DNA from: an uncultured Actinotalea sp.
GTDB taxonomy: Bacteria; Actinomycetota; Actinomycetes; Actinomycetales; Cellulomonadaceae
DNA: 34,086 nt
Assembly (NCBI RefSeq): GCF_946885855.1
Contig: NZ_CAMPHH010000003.1
Span: 1 to 34,086, forward strand
Direction of reading: 5' to 3'
The position numbers were made by a program, and so were the translations under genes. The notes below the pieces were generated by a model, which saw only the letters and a program-made list of their open reading frames with translations, had not been told where the DNA came from and searched no databases. Shown here piece by piece: positions 9,518 through 17,500 of the stretch (the stretch's first letter is position 1; every line of letters begins with the position of its first letter).

Positions 9518-9639
9518 CGATGTCCTCGCCTCGGTGTCAGCGTGGGCGCGATCATACAAGCGCCCGTCACGTTCGTGGATCTGTGATGTGACTCGTGTCG
9601 GTCGGCGTCCAGCACCGGGCGTCGGCAGACGGCGTACGG

Positions 9640-9674
9640 CACCGCCGTCGCGGGCGATGCCCCGCGCGGCGGTG
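9640..9674 (-). terminator. Hairpin terminator after the Mo hydroxylase operon
   Basis: CACCGCCG-T-CGCGGG pairs with CCCGCG-C-GGCGGTG around a 5-6 base loop, a long stem with one mismatch. It is about 100 bases beyond the large-subunit stop on the minus strand. It lies between that operon and gntR. Confidence 0.45.
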
Positions 9675-9775
9675 GCGAGGGTGGGAGTGCAGGGTCCCGG
9701 CGCCCTCCTCGGCTCGGCGGTCTCGGTCGGTCCGGCCCGGCAGGTCCGGCTCAGCCGGTCCGGGTCGGGCGGTGC

Positions 9776-12124
9776 TCAGTCGGTCTCGGGCAGGTCGTTC
9801 GCCAGGCGCCACACGCGCTCGGGGGTGAGCGGCAGACGCGTCGGCCAGCGGCCGACGGCTCGCGCCACCGCTGCGGCGACGGCACCGCCGATGGGGTTGA
9901 GCTGCCCCTCACCCGCGCCCTTCGCCCCGTACGGCCCGACGCCGTCGCGGCGCTCGGCGAGGATGAGGTCGATCTTGCGCGGCATGTCGCCCACGCGCGG
10001 GACGCGGTAGTCGACGACGTTCGCGTTCGCCAGCTGCGGACCGTCGTAGACGAGCTCCTCGTACAGCGCACCGCCCAGGCCCTGCGTCGCCGCCCCGAGG
10101 TCCTGGCCCTCGACCGCCTGCGGGTTGATCGCGAAGCCGACGTCGGCGACGGTCACGAGCTGGTCGACCGCGACCGCCCCGGTCTCCGGGTCGATCTCGA
10201 CCGCGACGCCGACCATGCCGGTCTCCCAGAAGGGAGGCATCTGCTTCGTCTCGCCCTCGCGACGCAGCAGCCCGACCCCCGTGATCTCCCCCGCCGAGCC
10301 GCCGAACCACTTCCGGACGACGTCGCCGTAGGCGAGCACCCGTCCGTCCGGCGCCGCGACGCCGCCCGGGACGGAGACGACGTCCTCGGCCGCGCAGCCG
10401 AACAGCTCGGCCGCCATCTGCCGGGCGCGCGCCTTGGCGTCGTCGCACGCCCGCTGGAGCGCGAGACCGACGAGCGTCGTGGTCCGGCTCGCGCCGGTCG
10501 TGCGTTCGTAGGCCGTCAGGGCGGTGTCCGACTGGCGCACCGAGACGACGTCGAGGTCCACCCCCAGCTCCTCCGCGGCCACCTGCGCCAGGAGGGACCG
10601 GCTGCCCTGCCCCATCTCCGTCGAGCCGCTCAGCACGATCACCGAGCCGTCGAACTGGACCCGGACCTGCGCCGTGGAGATCGGGTAAGCGCCGGCGTCC
10701 GACGCCGAGCAGCCGAAGCCGATGCCGTAGAACGGCACGTCCTTGCGGTCCCGCTCGAGCGAGTCGACGAGCAGCTCGAGGTCCGCGGGCAGGTCGGCGT
10801 CGATCCCCCGCTTGCCCGGCATGATCTCCTCGCCGGGCCGGACGAGGTTGCGCCGCCGGATCTCCGCCGGGTCGATGCCGAGCTGCTCGGCCGCTCGGTC
10901 GAGGTTGGTCTCCCCGGCCAGGTTCCCCTGCGGGGCGCCGAACCCGCGGTACGACGACGCCGGCGAGGTGTTCGTGTAGACGCTGCGGCCCCGGACCCGC
11001 AGGTTCGGCACCGTGTACGGGCCGAAGCAGCGGTTCACGGACTTCGCCATGACCAGCGGGCTGTTGTCCGCGTACGCGCCGGAGTCCATGACGATGTCGA
11101 ACTCCCGGGCGAGGAACCGGCCCTCGGCGTCGAACGCGCTGCGCACGTGCACCTGCGCGGAGTCCACGCGGGTCGTGTAGATCGACTCCTCGACGGACAG
11201 GACGACCTTGACGGGCCGGCCCACGACCCACGAGCACACGGCCGCCAGCGGCTCGACCTTGGTGTACGACTTCGAGCCGTACCCGCCGCCGATGTACGGG
11301 ACGGTGACCTGCACCTTCGCCAGCGGCAGACCGAAGATCCGCGCGAGGTCGTCGCGCACCATGAAGGGGTGCTGCGCGGTGCTGACCACCGTCAGCCCCT
11401 GCTCGCCGAACGCGGCGACCGCGTTGTAGGGCTCCATCGCGTAGGCGTAGAGCATCGGGAAGTGCACGGTGTTCTCGACGACCAGGTGCGCCTGCGCCAT
11501 CGCGGCGTCGACGTCGCCCCAGCCGAGGTGCACCTCGTGGGCGAGGTTCGAGAGCTCCTTCGGCGCGTCGTCGTCGCCGGTCTTCGCGAGGTTCTTGAAC
11601 CCCTCGTCGCCGGTCGCGTCGTACGTCTCCTCGTGGACCAGCGGCGCGCCGTCGGCCAGGGCCTGCTCCGCGGTGAGCACCGCGGGCAGGTCCTCGTAGC
11701 GCACGTCCACGAGGCCGACGCCGTCGGCCGCCGCCCCAGGGGTCTCCCCGAGGACGACGGCGACCGGCTCCCCGAAGTAGCGCACCTTGCCCGTGGCGAG
11801 GATGAAGTGGTCGGCGACGATGTGGCCGAACCGCGGCACGAGCCCCTCGAGGTCGTCGGCCGTGACGACGGCGACGACGTCCGGCAGCTCCAGAGCCGCG
11901 GAGGCGTCGATGCCGACGATCCGCGCGTGGGCCCGGTCCGAGCGGACCACCTTCGCGTGGAGCATCCCGGGCATCGTCACGTCGACCGTGTACTGGGCCT
12001 TGCCGGTGACCTTCTCGACGAGGTCCTTGCGCCGCACGGAGCGGCCGATGACCTGGTGGTCGTCGGCGTGGACGCTGCGGTGCTCGTTGGGGTGGGCGTG
12101 GCCGCCCTCGTGTCCCGCGCTCAT
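9776..12124 (-). CDS. Molybdenum hydroxylase large (Mo-binding) subunit, xanthine dehydrogenase family
   Basis: The 782-residue catalytic subunit binds the molybdopterin cytosine dinucleotide cofactor and hydroxylates a substrate with water-derived oxygen. Visible blocks are IGRSVRRKDLVEKVTGKAQY at the N-terminus, the cofactor-contact stretch IGGGYGSKSYTKVEP, SSYRGFGAPQG near residues 388-397, and KGAGEGQLNPIGG near 734-741, whose Glu is the expected catalytic base. The loop reads YRGFG, as in aldehyde oxidase and xanthine dehydrogenase relatives. It lacks the Cys of the CO dehydrogenase loop AYxCSFR, so CO oxidation is unlikely. ATG 12124 overlaps the stop of the 2Fe-2S subunit (ATGA). It is last in a coxG-FAD-FeS-Mo operon. 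The substrate is unknown; N-heterocycles, aldehydes and purines are all possible. Confidence 0.93.
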   Translation of the reverse strand: MSAGHEGGHAHPNEHRSVHADDHQVIGRSVRRKDLVEKVTGKAQYTVDVTMPGMLHAKVVRSDRAHARIVGIDASAALELPDVVAVVTADDLEGLVPRFGHIVADHFILATGKVRYFGEPVAVVLGETPGAAADGVGLVDVRYEDLPAVLTAEQALADGAPLVHEETYDATGDEGFKNLAKTGDDDAPKELSNLAHEVHLGWGDVDAAMAQAHLVVENTVHFPMLYAYAMEPYNAVAAFGEQGLTVVSTAQHPFMVRDDLARIFGLPLAKVQVTVPYIGGGYGSKSYTKVEPLAAVCSWVVGRPVKVVLSVEESIYTTRVDSAQVHVRSAFDAEGRFLAREFDIVMDSGAYADNSPLVMAKSVNRCFGPYTVPNLRVRGRSVYTNTSPASSYRGFGAPQGNLAGETNLDRAAEQLGIDPAEIRRRNLVRPGEEIMPGKRGIDADLPADLELLVDSLERDRKDVPFYGIGFGCSASDAGAYPISTAQVRVQFDGSVIVLSGSTEMGQGSRSLLAQVAAEELGVDLDVVSVRQSDTALTAYERTTGASRTTTLVGLALQRACDDAKARARQMAAELFGCAAEDVVSVPGGVAAPDGRVLAYGDVVRKWFGGSAGEITGVGLLRREGETKQMPPFWETGMVGVAVEIDPETGAVAVDQLVTVADVGFAINPQAVEGQDLGAATQGLGGALYEELVYDGPQLANANVVDYRVPRVGDMPRKIDLILAERRDGVGPYGAKGAGEGQLNPIGGAVAAAVARAVGRWPTRLPLTPERVWRLANDLPETD

Positions 12125-12720
12125 GCCCGCTCCTCGCCCTCGTCGGAGGCGTCCGCCGCACCGGGCAGCCCCGCGCGGTCGTGCGCGTGGTGCGCAGCGG
12201 TGTGCTGCGCCGCGACCTGCTCGACGGCCTGGACGATCGGCCGGTACCCCGTGCACCGGCAGATGTTGCCCTCGAGGTGCTCCACGATCTCCTCGCGGTC
12301 CGGGTGGCGGTGCGTGTCCAGCAGGGCCTTGGACATCATGAGGAAGCCCGGGGTGCAGAAGCCGCACTGCAGACCCATGCAGTCGACGAAGGCCTCCTGC
12401 AGCGGGTGCAGCGTCTGGCCGTCGGACAGCCCCTCGACCGTCTCGACGCGGCGACCGTCGGCGTCCGCGGTGAGGTAGGTGCACGCGCTGACCGGACGGC
12501 CGTCGACGATGACCGTGCACGCGCCGCACACCTGGAGCTCGCAGCTCACCTTCGTGCCCGTCAGACCCAGGTCCTCGCGCAGGAAGTCCACCAGGACGGA
12601 CCGCGCCTCGACGGTCCGCTCCACGACGGTGCCGTTCACCTCGACGCTGACGTCGACGCGGTACCCACCCGGGCTCTCCGCCACGGCGCCCGCCGTCGGC
12701 TGACTCGTCGGCTCCGCCAT
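12121..12720 (-). CDS. Molybdenum hydroxylase 2Fe-2S (small) subunit
   Basis: The 199-residue protein has two iron-sulfur domains. The plant-type ferredoxin domain has CELQVCGACTV with Cys60, Cys65, Cys68 and Cys80. The all-helical second domain has CGFC (Cys119, Cys122) and CRC (Cys154, Cys156) followed by TGYRPI. It carries electrons from the Mo centre to the FAD subunit. A 20-residue N-terminal extension and a 40-residue Ala/His/Glu-rich C-terminal tail extend beyond the core of about 150-160 residues. The first motif has Gln where many relatives have Gly (CEHGVCGAC). The start junction reads GTGATG, so either GTG 12723 or ATG 12720 could be used; AAGGTGG 7 bases before the ATG favours the latter. 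Confidence 0.94.
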   Translation of the reverse strand: MAEPTSQPTAGAVAESPGGYRVDVSVEVNGTVVERTVEARSVLVDFLREDLGLTGTKVSCELQVCGACTVIVDGRPVSACTYLTADADGRRVETVEGLSDGQTLHPLQEAFVDCMGLQCGFCTPGFLMMSKALLDTHRHPDREEIVEHLEGNICRCTGYRPIVQAVEQVAAQHTAAHHAHDRAGLPGAADASDEGEERA

Positions 12721-13526
12721 CACGCACCCACCTTCGACAGGGCCTCGACGGCCCGACGGACGTACACGGCCGTCACGTTCCGCTTGTACCGCTCCGAGCC
12801 GGTGAGGTCCGGCGTCGGGTCGACCTCCGCCGCGACGGCGGCGGGGTCGATGTCGCCGGGGCCGGCGACGTCCCAGACCATCGGGGCCTCGCCCACCGCG
12901 CCGACGACGAGCCGGGTGCGGCCCGCGTCCCGGTCCTCCACGAGCGCGACGCCGAGCGTCGGCCGCTCCATGACCTGGAACTTGAGGTAGACGGCCCGGG
13001 TCCCCGGCGTTGGGACGGGCACGCGGACGTCGAGCACGAGCTCCTCGGGCTCCTTGTCCGCGTAGTACGGGCCGAGGACGAAGTCCTGGACCGTCACCTC
13101 ACGCCGCCGGTCCCCCGCGGCCACGAGCGTCACGCTCGCGCCGTGCGCGATGAGGGCGGTGCCGACGTCGGACTTGGGCTCGGCGAAGCAGAGGTTGCCC
13201 GCGATCGAGCCCTGCGCGCGCACGCGCGCGTTGCCGACCTTGTGCTCGACCCGCGCGAACATCGGCAGGTGCTCGGTCACGAGCGGGTGGACGGCGAGGT
13301 CCATGTGGGTCTCGCGGGCACCGATGACGAGCTCGCCGCCGTCGAGCTGCACGCCGGCCAGCTCATCCAGCCGCTTGACGTCCACGAGCGCGTCGGGGCG
13401 GTGCAGCCCGGCGCGCATGGCCAGCAGCAGCTCGGTGCCACCGCAGTACGGGGTGGAGTCCTCGCTGAGGACCTCGAGCGCGTCCTGCAGACGCCTCGGG
13501 CGGACCAGGCGGAACGGAGGGAGCAT
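12720..13526 (-). CDS. Molybdenum hydroxylase FAD-binding (medium) subunit, CoxM-like
   Basis: The 268-residue protein starts with PPFRLVRPRRLQDALEVL and has YCGGTELLLAMRAGL, the first FAD pyrophosphate contact. The second contact is GSIAGNLCFAEPKSDVGTALIAHGASVTL, where relatives usually read GG in place of AG. A C-terminal CO_deh_flav_C-like domain ends at KVGA. It accepts electrons from the 2Fe-2S subunit and passes them to an external acceptor. The start is ATG 13526 in a GTGATG junction with the upstream coxG-like stop; GTG 13529 is the alternative. The size fits the family (about 270-290 residues). It works as a complex with the products of the genes at 9776 and 12121. Confidence 0.92.
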   Translation of the reverse strand: MLPPFRLVRPRRLQDALEVLSEDSTPYCGGTELLLAMRAGLHRPDALVDVKRLDELAGVQLDGGELVIGARETHMDLAVHPLVTEHLPMFARVEHKVGNARVRAQGSIAGNLCFAEPKSDVGTALIAHGASVTLVAAGDRRREVTVQDFVLGPYYADKEPEELVLDVRVPVPTPGTRAVYLKFQVMERPTLGVALVEDRDAGRTRLVVGAVGEAPMVWDVAGPGDIDPAAVAAEVDPTPDLTGSERYKRNVTAVYVRRAVEALSKVGA

Positions 13527-13984
13527 CACGCGGCCCCGAGCTCCGCCTGGGTGGCCGCGAAGAACTCGCCCATGATCTTCTCGGCCTTCTTGTTGATCGT
13601 GCCCGAGCCCATCGACGCGACCTTGCCGGTCACCTCGTACATGCCGTCGAAGACGACGCGCGTCCCGCTCCCGTGGGGGGCGAGCGCCATGGTCGCCTCG
13701 ATCTGGAGCCGCGAGCCGACCTGGCGGTCCTCGCCCTCGGCACGGACGCGCAGGGACTCGCCCGGGACGACGTCGCTGACCACGATGTCGAGGTCCGCCC
13801 GCAGCTTGAAGGGGCCGAGCCGGTCCATGAGGACGGCCGTGTAGTGCGCCAGCGGGTCCAGCTCGACGGCGTCCTCGACGATCCCGACCCACCCGACGAG
13901 CCGGGGCACGTCCGTGAGGGTCTGCCAGGTGCTCTCCGGCGCGGCGGTGACGGCGAGCTCGCGGTGGAACTCCGAACGAGGCAC
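13526..13984 (-). CDS. CoxG-like SRPBCC protein
   Basis: The 152-residue protein is of the CoxG/SRPBCC fold (CO dehydrogenase subunit G family). It shows the repeated START-like strand pattern, with SEFHRELAVTAAPESTWQTLTDVPRLVGWVGIVEDA at the start and GMYEVTGKVASMGSGTINKKAEKIMGEFF at the end. In Cox clusters CoxG helps recruit or mature the molybdenum enzyme at the membrane. Here it leads the Mo hydroxylase operon. I choose GTG 13984 because GGGAGAGG sits just upstream. An ATG at 13999 is in frame but has no ribosome site. Operator C is centred 51 bases upstream. The exact role in this non-CO enzyme is inferred. Confidence 0.85.
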   Translation of the reverse strand: MPRSEFHRELAVTAAPESTWQTLTDVPRLVGWVGIVEDAVELDPLAHYTAVLMDRLGPFKLRADLDIVVSDVVPGESLRVRAEGEDRQVGSRLQIEATMALAPHGSGTRVVFDGMYEVTGKVASMGSGTINKKAEKIMGEFFAATQAELGAA

Positions 13985-14028
13985 GGCCTCTCCCTTCATC
14001 GGGCGGTCGACCGGCGTTCCGCCGGTTC

Positions 14029-14041
14029 GAATACTGTATAC
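14029..14041 (-). promoter_or_regulatory. Operator palindrome C (Mo hydroxylase operon)
   Basis: GAATA-CTG-TATAC on the plus strand (GTATACAGTATTC on the minus strand) has a 3-base spacer and one mismatched outer position. The centre is 51 bases upstream of the coxG-like GTG. It is one of six related sites. Confidence 0.55.
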
Positions 14042-14045
14042 GAGT

Positions 14046-14061
14046 TGCCGCCGTCGCGGCA
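14046..14061 (-). terminator. Short hairpin after the lone aldehyde dehydrogenase
   Basis: TGCCGC-CGTC-GCGGCA is a 6-bp perfect stem with a 4-base loop. It lies 43-58 bases beyond the aldehyde dehydrogenase stop and directly before operator C. It is weak as a terminator. Confidence 0.3.
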
Positions 14062-14103
14062 GCGCTTCGGTCCTGGGAGATCACCCCACGGGCGCGTCCG
14101 GCG

Positions 14104-15561
14104 TCAGCCGAGATCCATCGCCACGACCTTGTGCCGGGTGAACTCGAGCACCTCCTCGAGGCTGCTCTCCTTGCCCAGACCGCTCTGCCGGTAGCCCCCG
14201 AACGGTGTCCCCGGCACCCGCTTGCCCGTGCCGTTCACCCACACGTACCCGGCCTGGATCCGGTGCGCGGTGCGATGGGCGGTCCGGACGTCGTCGGTCC
14301 AGATGTTCGCCGTGAGGCCGAACGGGGTGTCGTTGGCCCGGCGGACCACGTCGTCGAGGTCCCTCCACCGCATCACGGAGAGCACCGGGCCGAAGATCTC
14401 CTCGCGGGCGATCGTCATGCCGTCCTCGACGTCCCCGAAGACCGTCGGGCGGACGAAGAAGCCCGGACGGTCCAGCGCCCCTCCGCCGGCGAGCAGGCTC
14501 GCCCCCTCCGCGATCCCGGCGTCGATGTAACCCAGGACGCGCTCGAAGTGGGCGCGGTAGCTCACCGGGCCGAGGTCGTTGCCGGCCTCCAGCGGATCCC
14601 CGACCTGGAGCGCCCCCACGGCGTCGAGCAACGCCTCGACGAACGCGTCGTGGACGTCCTCGTGCACGAAGACGCGGGAGTTCGACTGGCACGACTGCCC
14701 CTGCGAGCGGGCGAAGTTCATCCCGACGACGGCGGCGCGGGCCGCCCGGACCGGGTCGACGTCGCCGAACACGATCATGGGGTTCTTGCCGCCCAGCTCG
14801 AGCGTGACGTGCTTGATCGCGTCGACGCCGGCGTGCAGGACGGCCTTCCCGCCCGGGACGCCCCCGGTGTAGGAGATCCGCGGGACGCGCGGGTGGCCCG
14901 CGAGGGCGGCCCCGGCCCGCGGACCGGAGCCGGTGACGACGTTGAGGACGCCGTCCGGCAGCAGGCCGCGGGACAGCTCGGCGAGACGGAGGGTGGACAG
15001 CGGGGTGTGGTCGGACGGCTTGAGCAGCACCGTGTTCCCGCCGACCAGGGCCGCCGCGGCCTTGCCCGCCGCGTACAGCAGGGGGTGGTTGAAGGCGGTG
15101 ATCCGGCCGACGACCCCGTAGGGCTCACGGAGCTCGTACGACAGCGAGGCGTCACCGTGCAGCCCGGACCGCCCCTTGATCTCGGTCGCGAAGCCGGCGA
15201 ACATCCGCATCTGCCGGACGGCCGCACGCACGTCCTCGAGCATGGCTGCGAGCGGGTTGCCCGTGTCCACCGTGTCGATCTCGGCGAGCTCGCCCTCGTG
15301 CTGCTCGACACGGTCCGCGAGCTGCAGGAGCAGTGCGGCGCGGGCGGTGGGCGCGGTGGCGGACCAGGCGGGGAGCGCCTGCTCGGCGACGGCGACCGCC
15401 GCGTCGACGTCGGCCGGGCCCGCGTCTGGGACCTCGGCGACCACCTCCTCGGTGGTCGGGTCCACGCTGCGCAGGACGTCGCCCCCGCTCGGGCGAACCC
15501 ACTCCCCGCCGACGAGCATGCCGACGTCGGCCAACCGGTCGACGGCCGCGGAGCGCGACAT
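14104..15561 (-). CDS. NAD(P)-dependent aldehyde dehydrogenase
   Basis: This 485-residue enzyme oxidises an aldehyde to its acid. It has the Glu active-site block LELGGKNP near residues 254-258, the catalytic Cys at about 291 in SQGQSCQSNS, and the C-terminal EEIFGPVLSVM. Length and motifs are normal for the superfamily. ATG 15561 has AAGGGG 8 bases upstream; an earlier GTG at 15570 is less likely. The gene stands alone, with operator D centred 69 bases upstream. A second aldehyde dehydrogenase is encoded at 19291, inside the ThDP/FMN block, and the two appear to be paralogues with different flanking residues. Betaine-aldehyde or benzaldehyde dehydrogenase are possible subfamily names, but the substrate cannot be read. 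Confidence 0.93.
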   Translation of the reverse strand: MSRSAAVDRLADVGMLVGGEWVRPSGGDVLRSVDPTTEEVVAEVPDAGPADVDAAVAVAEQALPAWSATAPTARAALLLQLADRVEQHEGELAEIDTVDTGNPLAAMLEDVRAAVRQMRMFAGFATEIKGRSGLHGDASLSYELREPYGVVGRITAFNHPLLYAAGKAAAALVGGNTVLLKPSDHTPLSTLRLAELSRGLLPDGVLNVVTGSGPRAGAALAGHPRVPRISYTGGVPGGKAVLHAGVDAIKHVTLELGGKNPMIVFGDVDPVRAARAAVVGMNFARSQGQSCQSNSRVFVHEDVHDAFVEALLDAVGALQVGDPLEAGNDLGPVSYRAHFERVLGYIDAGIAEGASLLAGGGALDRPGFFVRPTVFGDVEDGMTIAREEIFGPVLSVMRWRDLDDVVRRANDTPFGLTANIWTDDVRTAHRTAHRIQAGYVWVNGTGKRVPGTPFGGYRQSGLGKESSLEEVLEFTRHKVVAMDLG

Positions 15562-15623
15562 CGCCGTCACCCCTTCCGGGCGGCGCGGGTCGGGGAGGGA
15601 CCGCCGCGCCGCGGTCCATCTTT

Positions 15624-15636
15624 GTATTCAATATAC
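15624..15636 (-). promoter_or_regulatory. Operator palindrome D (lone aldehyde dehydrogenase)
   Basis: GTATT-CAA-TATAC has 4-bp outer arms (GTAT/ATAC) and a CAA centre. It lies in an AT-rich island, centred 69 bases upstream of the aldehyde dehydrogenase ATG. It is one of six related sites. Confidence 0.55.
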
Positions 15637-15648
15637 GATTTCGGGTCG

Positions 15649-15666
15649 CCCTGGTCAACGGCCAGG
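15649..15666 (-). terminator. Hairpin after the MFS exporter gene
   Basis: CCCTGG-TCAACGG-CCAGGG is a perfect 6-bp stem. It lies 41-58 bases beyond the MFS stop at 15707 and just before operator D. It probably ends the long upstream operon. Confidence 0.4.
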
Positions 15667-15706
15667 GACGACGGACCCGGCGCCCCGCGCCCTCCCACCG
15701 ACCCCG

Positions 15707-16963
15707 TCACGGTGCGGCCCCGGGGAGGGGTCGGCCCGTCCGTCCGGGGCGGCAGAGCCACGACGCGGCGCCCATGAGGACGGCCACGAGGGCGAGGGCG
15801 GCTCCGACCGAGACGAGGTCGGCGACGGCGCCGTTGAGCGCCGCCGCGAACGGCCTCGAGCCGAGGAAGCCGACCGACCACAGCGCCATGACGCGACCGC
15901 GGAGGTGGTCCGGGAGGCGCTGCTGCAGCAGGGCGCTCAGACCCGTGACGGCGAACGTCATCCCGACCCCGGAGACCGCGAAGCCGGGGACCGCACCCCA
16001 CGGCGTCGCGACGGCCAGCACCCCGACGTAGCCCGCGCCCAGGAGGAGGAGACCCGTGGTGGCCGACCAGGCGAGGCCGATGAGGCGACGCAGCCCCGGG
16101 ATGAGGAGGAACGCCACGCCCGCCCCCGCCCCGAAGGCCGCGGCGAACGTGCCGGTCTGGGACGTGCCGAAGCCCATCCCCGCGGACACCGCCGGGGCGA
16201 GGGTGATCGCCGGGTCCGAGCCGACACCCACCGCCGCGACCCCGAGGAGGAGCACTGCGGCCGTCGGGTCCGCCCGCAGGTGCGCCAGGGCGGCCCGCAT
16301 CGACGTGTCCGCGGCCGGGTCCCGTCGCTCCTGCGGCACCGTGAGCCGGCGCAGGAGGACGACGAAGGCGAGGTTGCCGGCGGCCGCGACGGCGAAGGCG
16401 ACCGCGGGGCCAGCCAGGAGGGCGATCGCCGCCCCGATGGCCGGACCGACGGCCCGCGAGAGCGTCACCGGCAGCATGTTGAGCGTGACCGCCGAGGCGA
16501 GCTCCTGCGGCCGCACGAGCGCCGGCACCATGGCGTGCATCGCCGGACCGCCGGTCACGAAGCCGAGGCCGACGACCAGGGCGGACGCGACGACCGCCCA
16601 CTGCGTGCCCGGGGCGTCGACCCCGAGGACGCCCACCCAGACGGCGAGCGCCCCGGAGCCCGCGACGACGACGAGCCGGCCGGCGACGACCTGCCGCTGC
16701 CGGTTCCCCCGGTCCGCCTGGGAGCCCGTGAAGGCGGCCAGCAGGACCTGCGGGATGAACTGCGCGACGCTGACGAGCCCCACCATGAAGGCGGACCGCG
16801 TGATCTCGAAGACCAGGACCGCGGACGTGATGTTGTGGATCCAGATGCCGGTGGAGGAGAGGGCCCGGCCGAGGAAGAAGGCGCCGAAGAGGGGGTCCAG
16901 GAGCAGCCGGAGCCAGCCACGGGGCGGCTCCTCGGCACCACCCCCAGCGCCCGCGTCGGTCAC
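15707..16963 (-). CDS. MFS transporter (EntS-like exporter type)
   Basis: This is a 418-residue membrane protein with about 12 hydrophobic helices. The N-terminal stretch LLLDPLFGAFFLGRALSSTGIWIHNI and the region SVAQFIPQVLLAAFTGSQADRGNRQ (a degenerate MFS A-motif) resemble the MFS_3 group that includes the siderophore exporter EntS. GTG 16963 overlaps the stop of the MarR gene (GTGA). Being coupled to a MarR regulator suggests an efflux pump induced by a toxic substrate or intermediate. No siderophore genes are present, so the cargo is probably something else. Confidence 0.86.
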   Translation of the reverse strand: MTDAGAGGGAEEPPRGWLRLLLDPLFGAFFLGRALSSTGIWIHNITSAVLVFEITRSAFMVGLVSVAQFIPQVLLAAFTGSQADRGNRQRQVVAGRLVVVAGSGALAVWVGVLGVDAPGTQWAVVASALVVGLGFVTGGPAMHAMVPALVRPQELASAVTLNMLPVTLSRAVGPAIGAAIALLAGPAVAFAVAAAGNLAFVVLLRRLTVPQERRDPAADTSMRAALAHLRADPTAAVLLLGVAAVGVGSDPAITLAPAVSAGMGFGTSQTGTFAAAFGAGAGVAFLLIPGLRRLIGLAWSATTGLLLLGAGYVGVLAVATPWGAVPGFAVSGVGMTFAVTGLSALLQQRLPDHLRGRVMALWSVGFLGSRPFAAALNGAVADLVSVGAALALVAVLMGAASWLCRPGRTGRPLPGAAP

Positions 16964-17463
16964 TCGAGCCGGTCCAGCCCGCGCAGCAGCGCGGTCAGGA
17001 GCTCGACGAGCCGGGTCAGGTCCTCGTCGGGCCAGCCCTCGATCACCTCGGCGAGGAGGTCGCGCCGGTTGCCCGTCACCGCGGCGAGGATGTCCGCCCC
17101 AGGCCGGGTCAGCGTGAGGACCGCCCGTCGGCGGTCCCGCTCATCCGCCGACCGGTCGAGCAGCCCTGCGGCGACGCACCGCTCTACCACCCGGCTCGCC
17201 GTCGACGGGTCGACCACGAGCACGTCGGCGACGTCGCCCACCGAGACGCCCCCGGCGGAGCCGCCGAGCCGCTCGACCGCGCGCAGGACGCGGAACGTGC
17301 CGAGGCCGCCCGGGATGTCGACCGATCCGAGGATCCGGCGCCGGTAGCCGGGGCGACGGGGCACGCGCTGGACGGCGACGAGGGCGTCGTCCAGCGCCTG
17401 CGCGACCGCCTCGCGCCCGGCGGTCTCCCCGGTCTCGTCCATATATGTGTATGTACCATGCAT
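16960..17463 (-). CDS. MarR family regulator
   Basis: This small winged-helix regulator has 167 residues from ATG 17463 or 160 from ATG 17442. The core shows GTFRVLRAVERLGGSAGGVSVGDVADVLVVDPSTASRVVERCVAAGLLDRSADERDRRRAVLTLT, which is the MarR recognition helix and wing with the usual D-x-R-D-x-R pattern. C-terminal dimer helices follow. The 17463 start has a weak GGTGGA 4 bases ahead; 17442 has none and would need leaderless or coupled initiation. The start region is AT-rich and repetitive (17441-17466), possibly an operator for the protein itself. It lies 37 bases after the ThDP gene at 17501 and is coupled to the MFS exporter. MarR proteins commonly sense phenolic or aromatic acids, which would suit the pathway, but this is inference. 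Confidence 0.85.
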   Translation of the reverse strand: MHGTYTYMDETGETAGREAVAQALDDALVAVQRVPRRPGYRRRILGSVDIPGGLGTFRVLRAVERLGGSAGGVSVGDVADVLVVDPSTASRVVERCVAAGLLDRSADERDRRRAVLTLTRPGADILAAVTGNRRDLLAEVIEGWPDEDLTRLVELLTALLRGLDRLE

Positions 17464-17500
17464 GTGATCCACCGAGCAAGGTTGCGCGACTCGCCGCAGG

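Noticed and set aside
9554..9560. Seventh operator copy before gntR (ATACAAG)
   Set aside because: Only the left half matches the motif; the right arm is absent, so it is mentioned with the gene and not listed as a site.
9776..13984. Carbon monoxide dehydrogenase (coxMSL)
   Set aside because: The active-site loop lacks the Cys of AYxCSFR and reads YRGFG, so the operon was described only as a Mo hydroxylase.
15707..16963. Siderophore exporter
   Set aside because: The protein resembles the EntS-type group, but there are no siderophore synthesis or iron-uptake genes around it.
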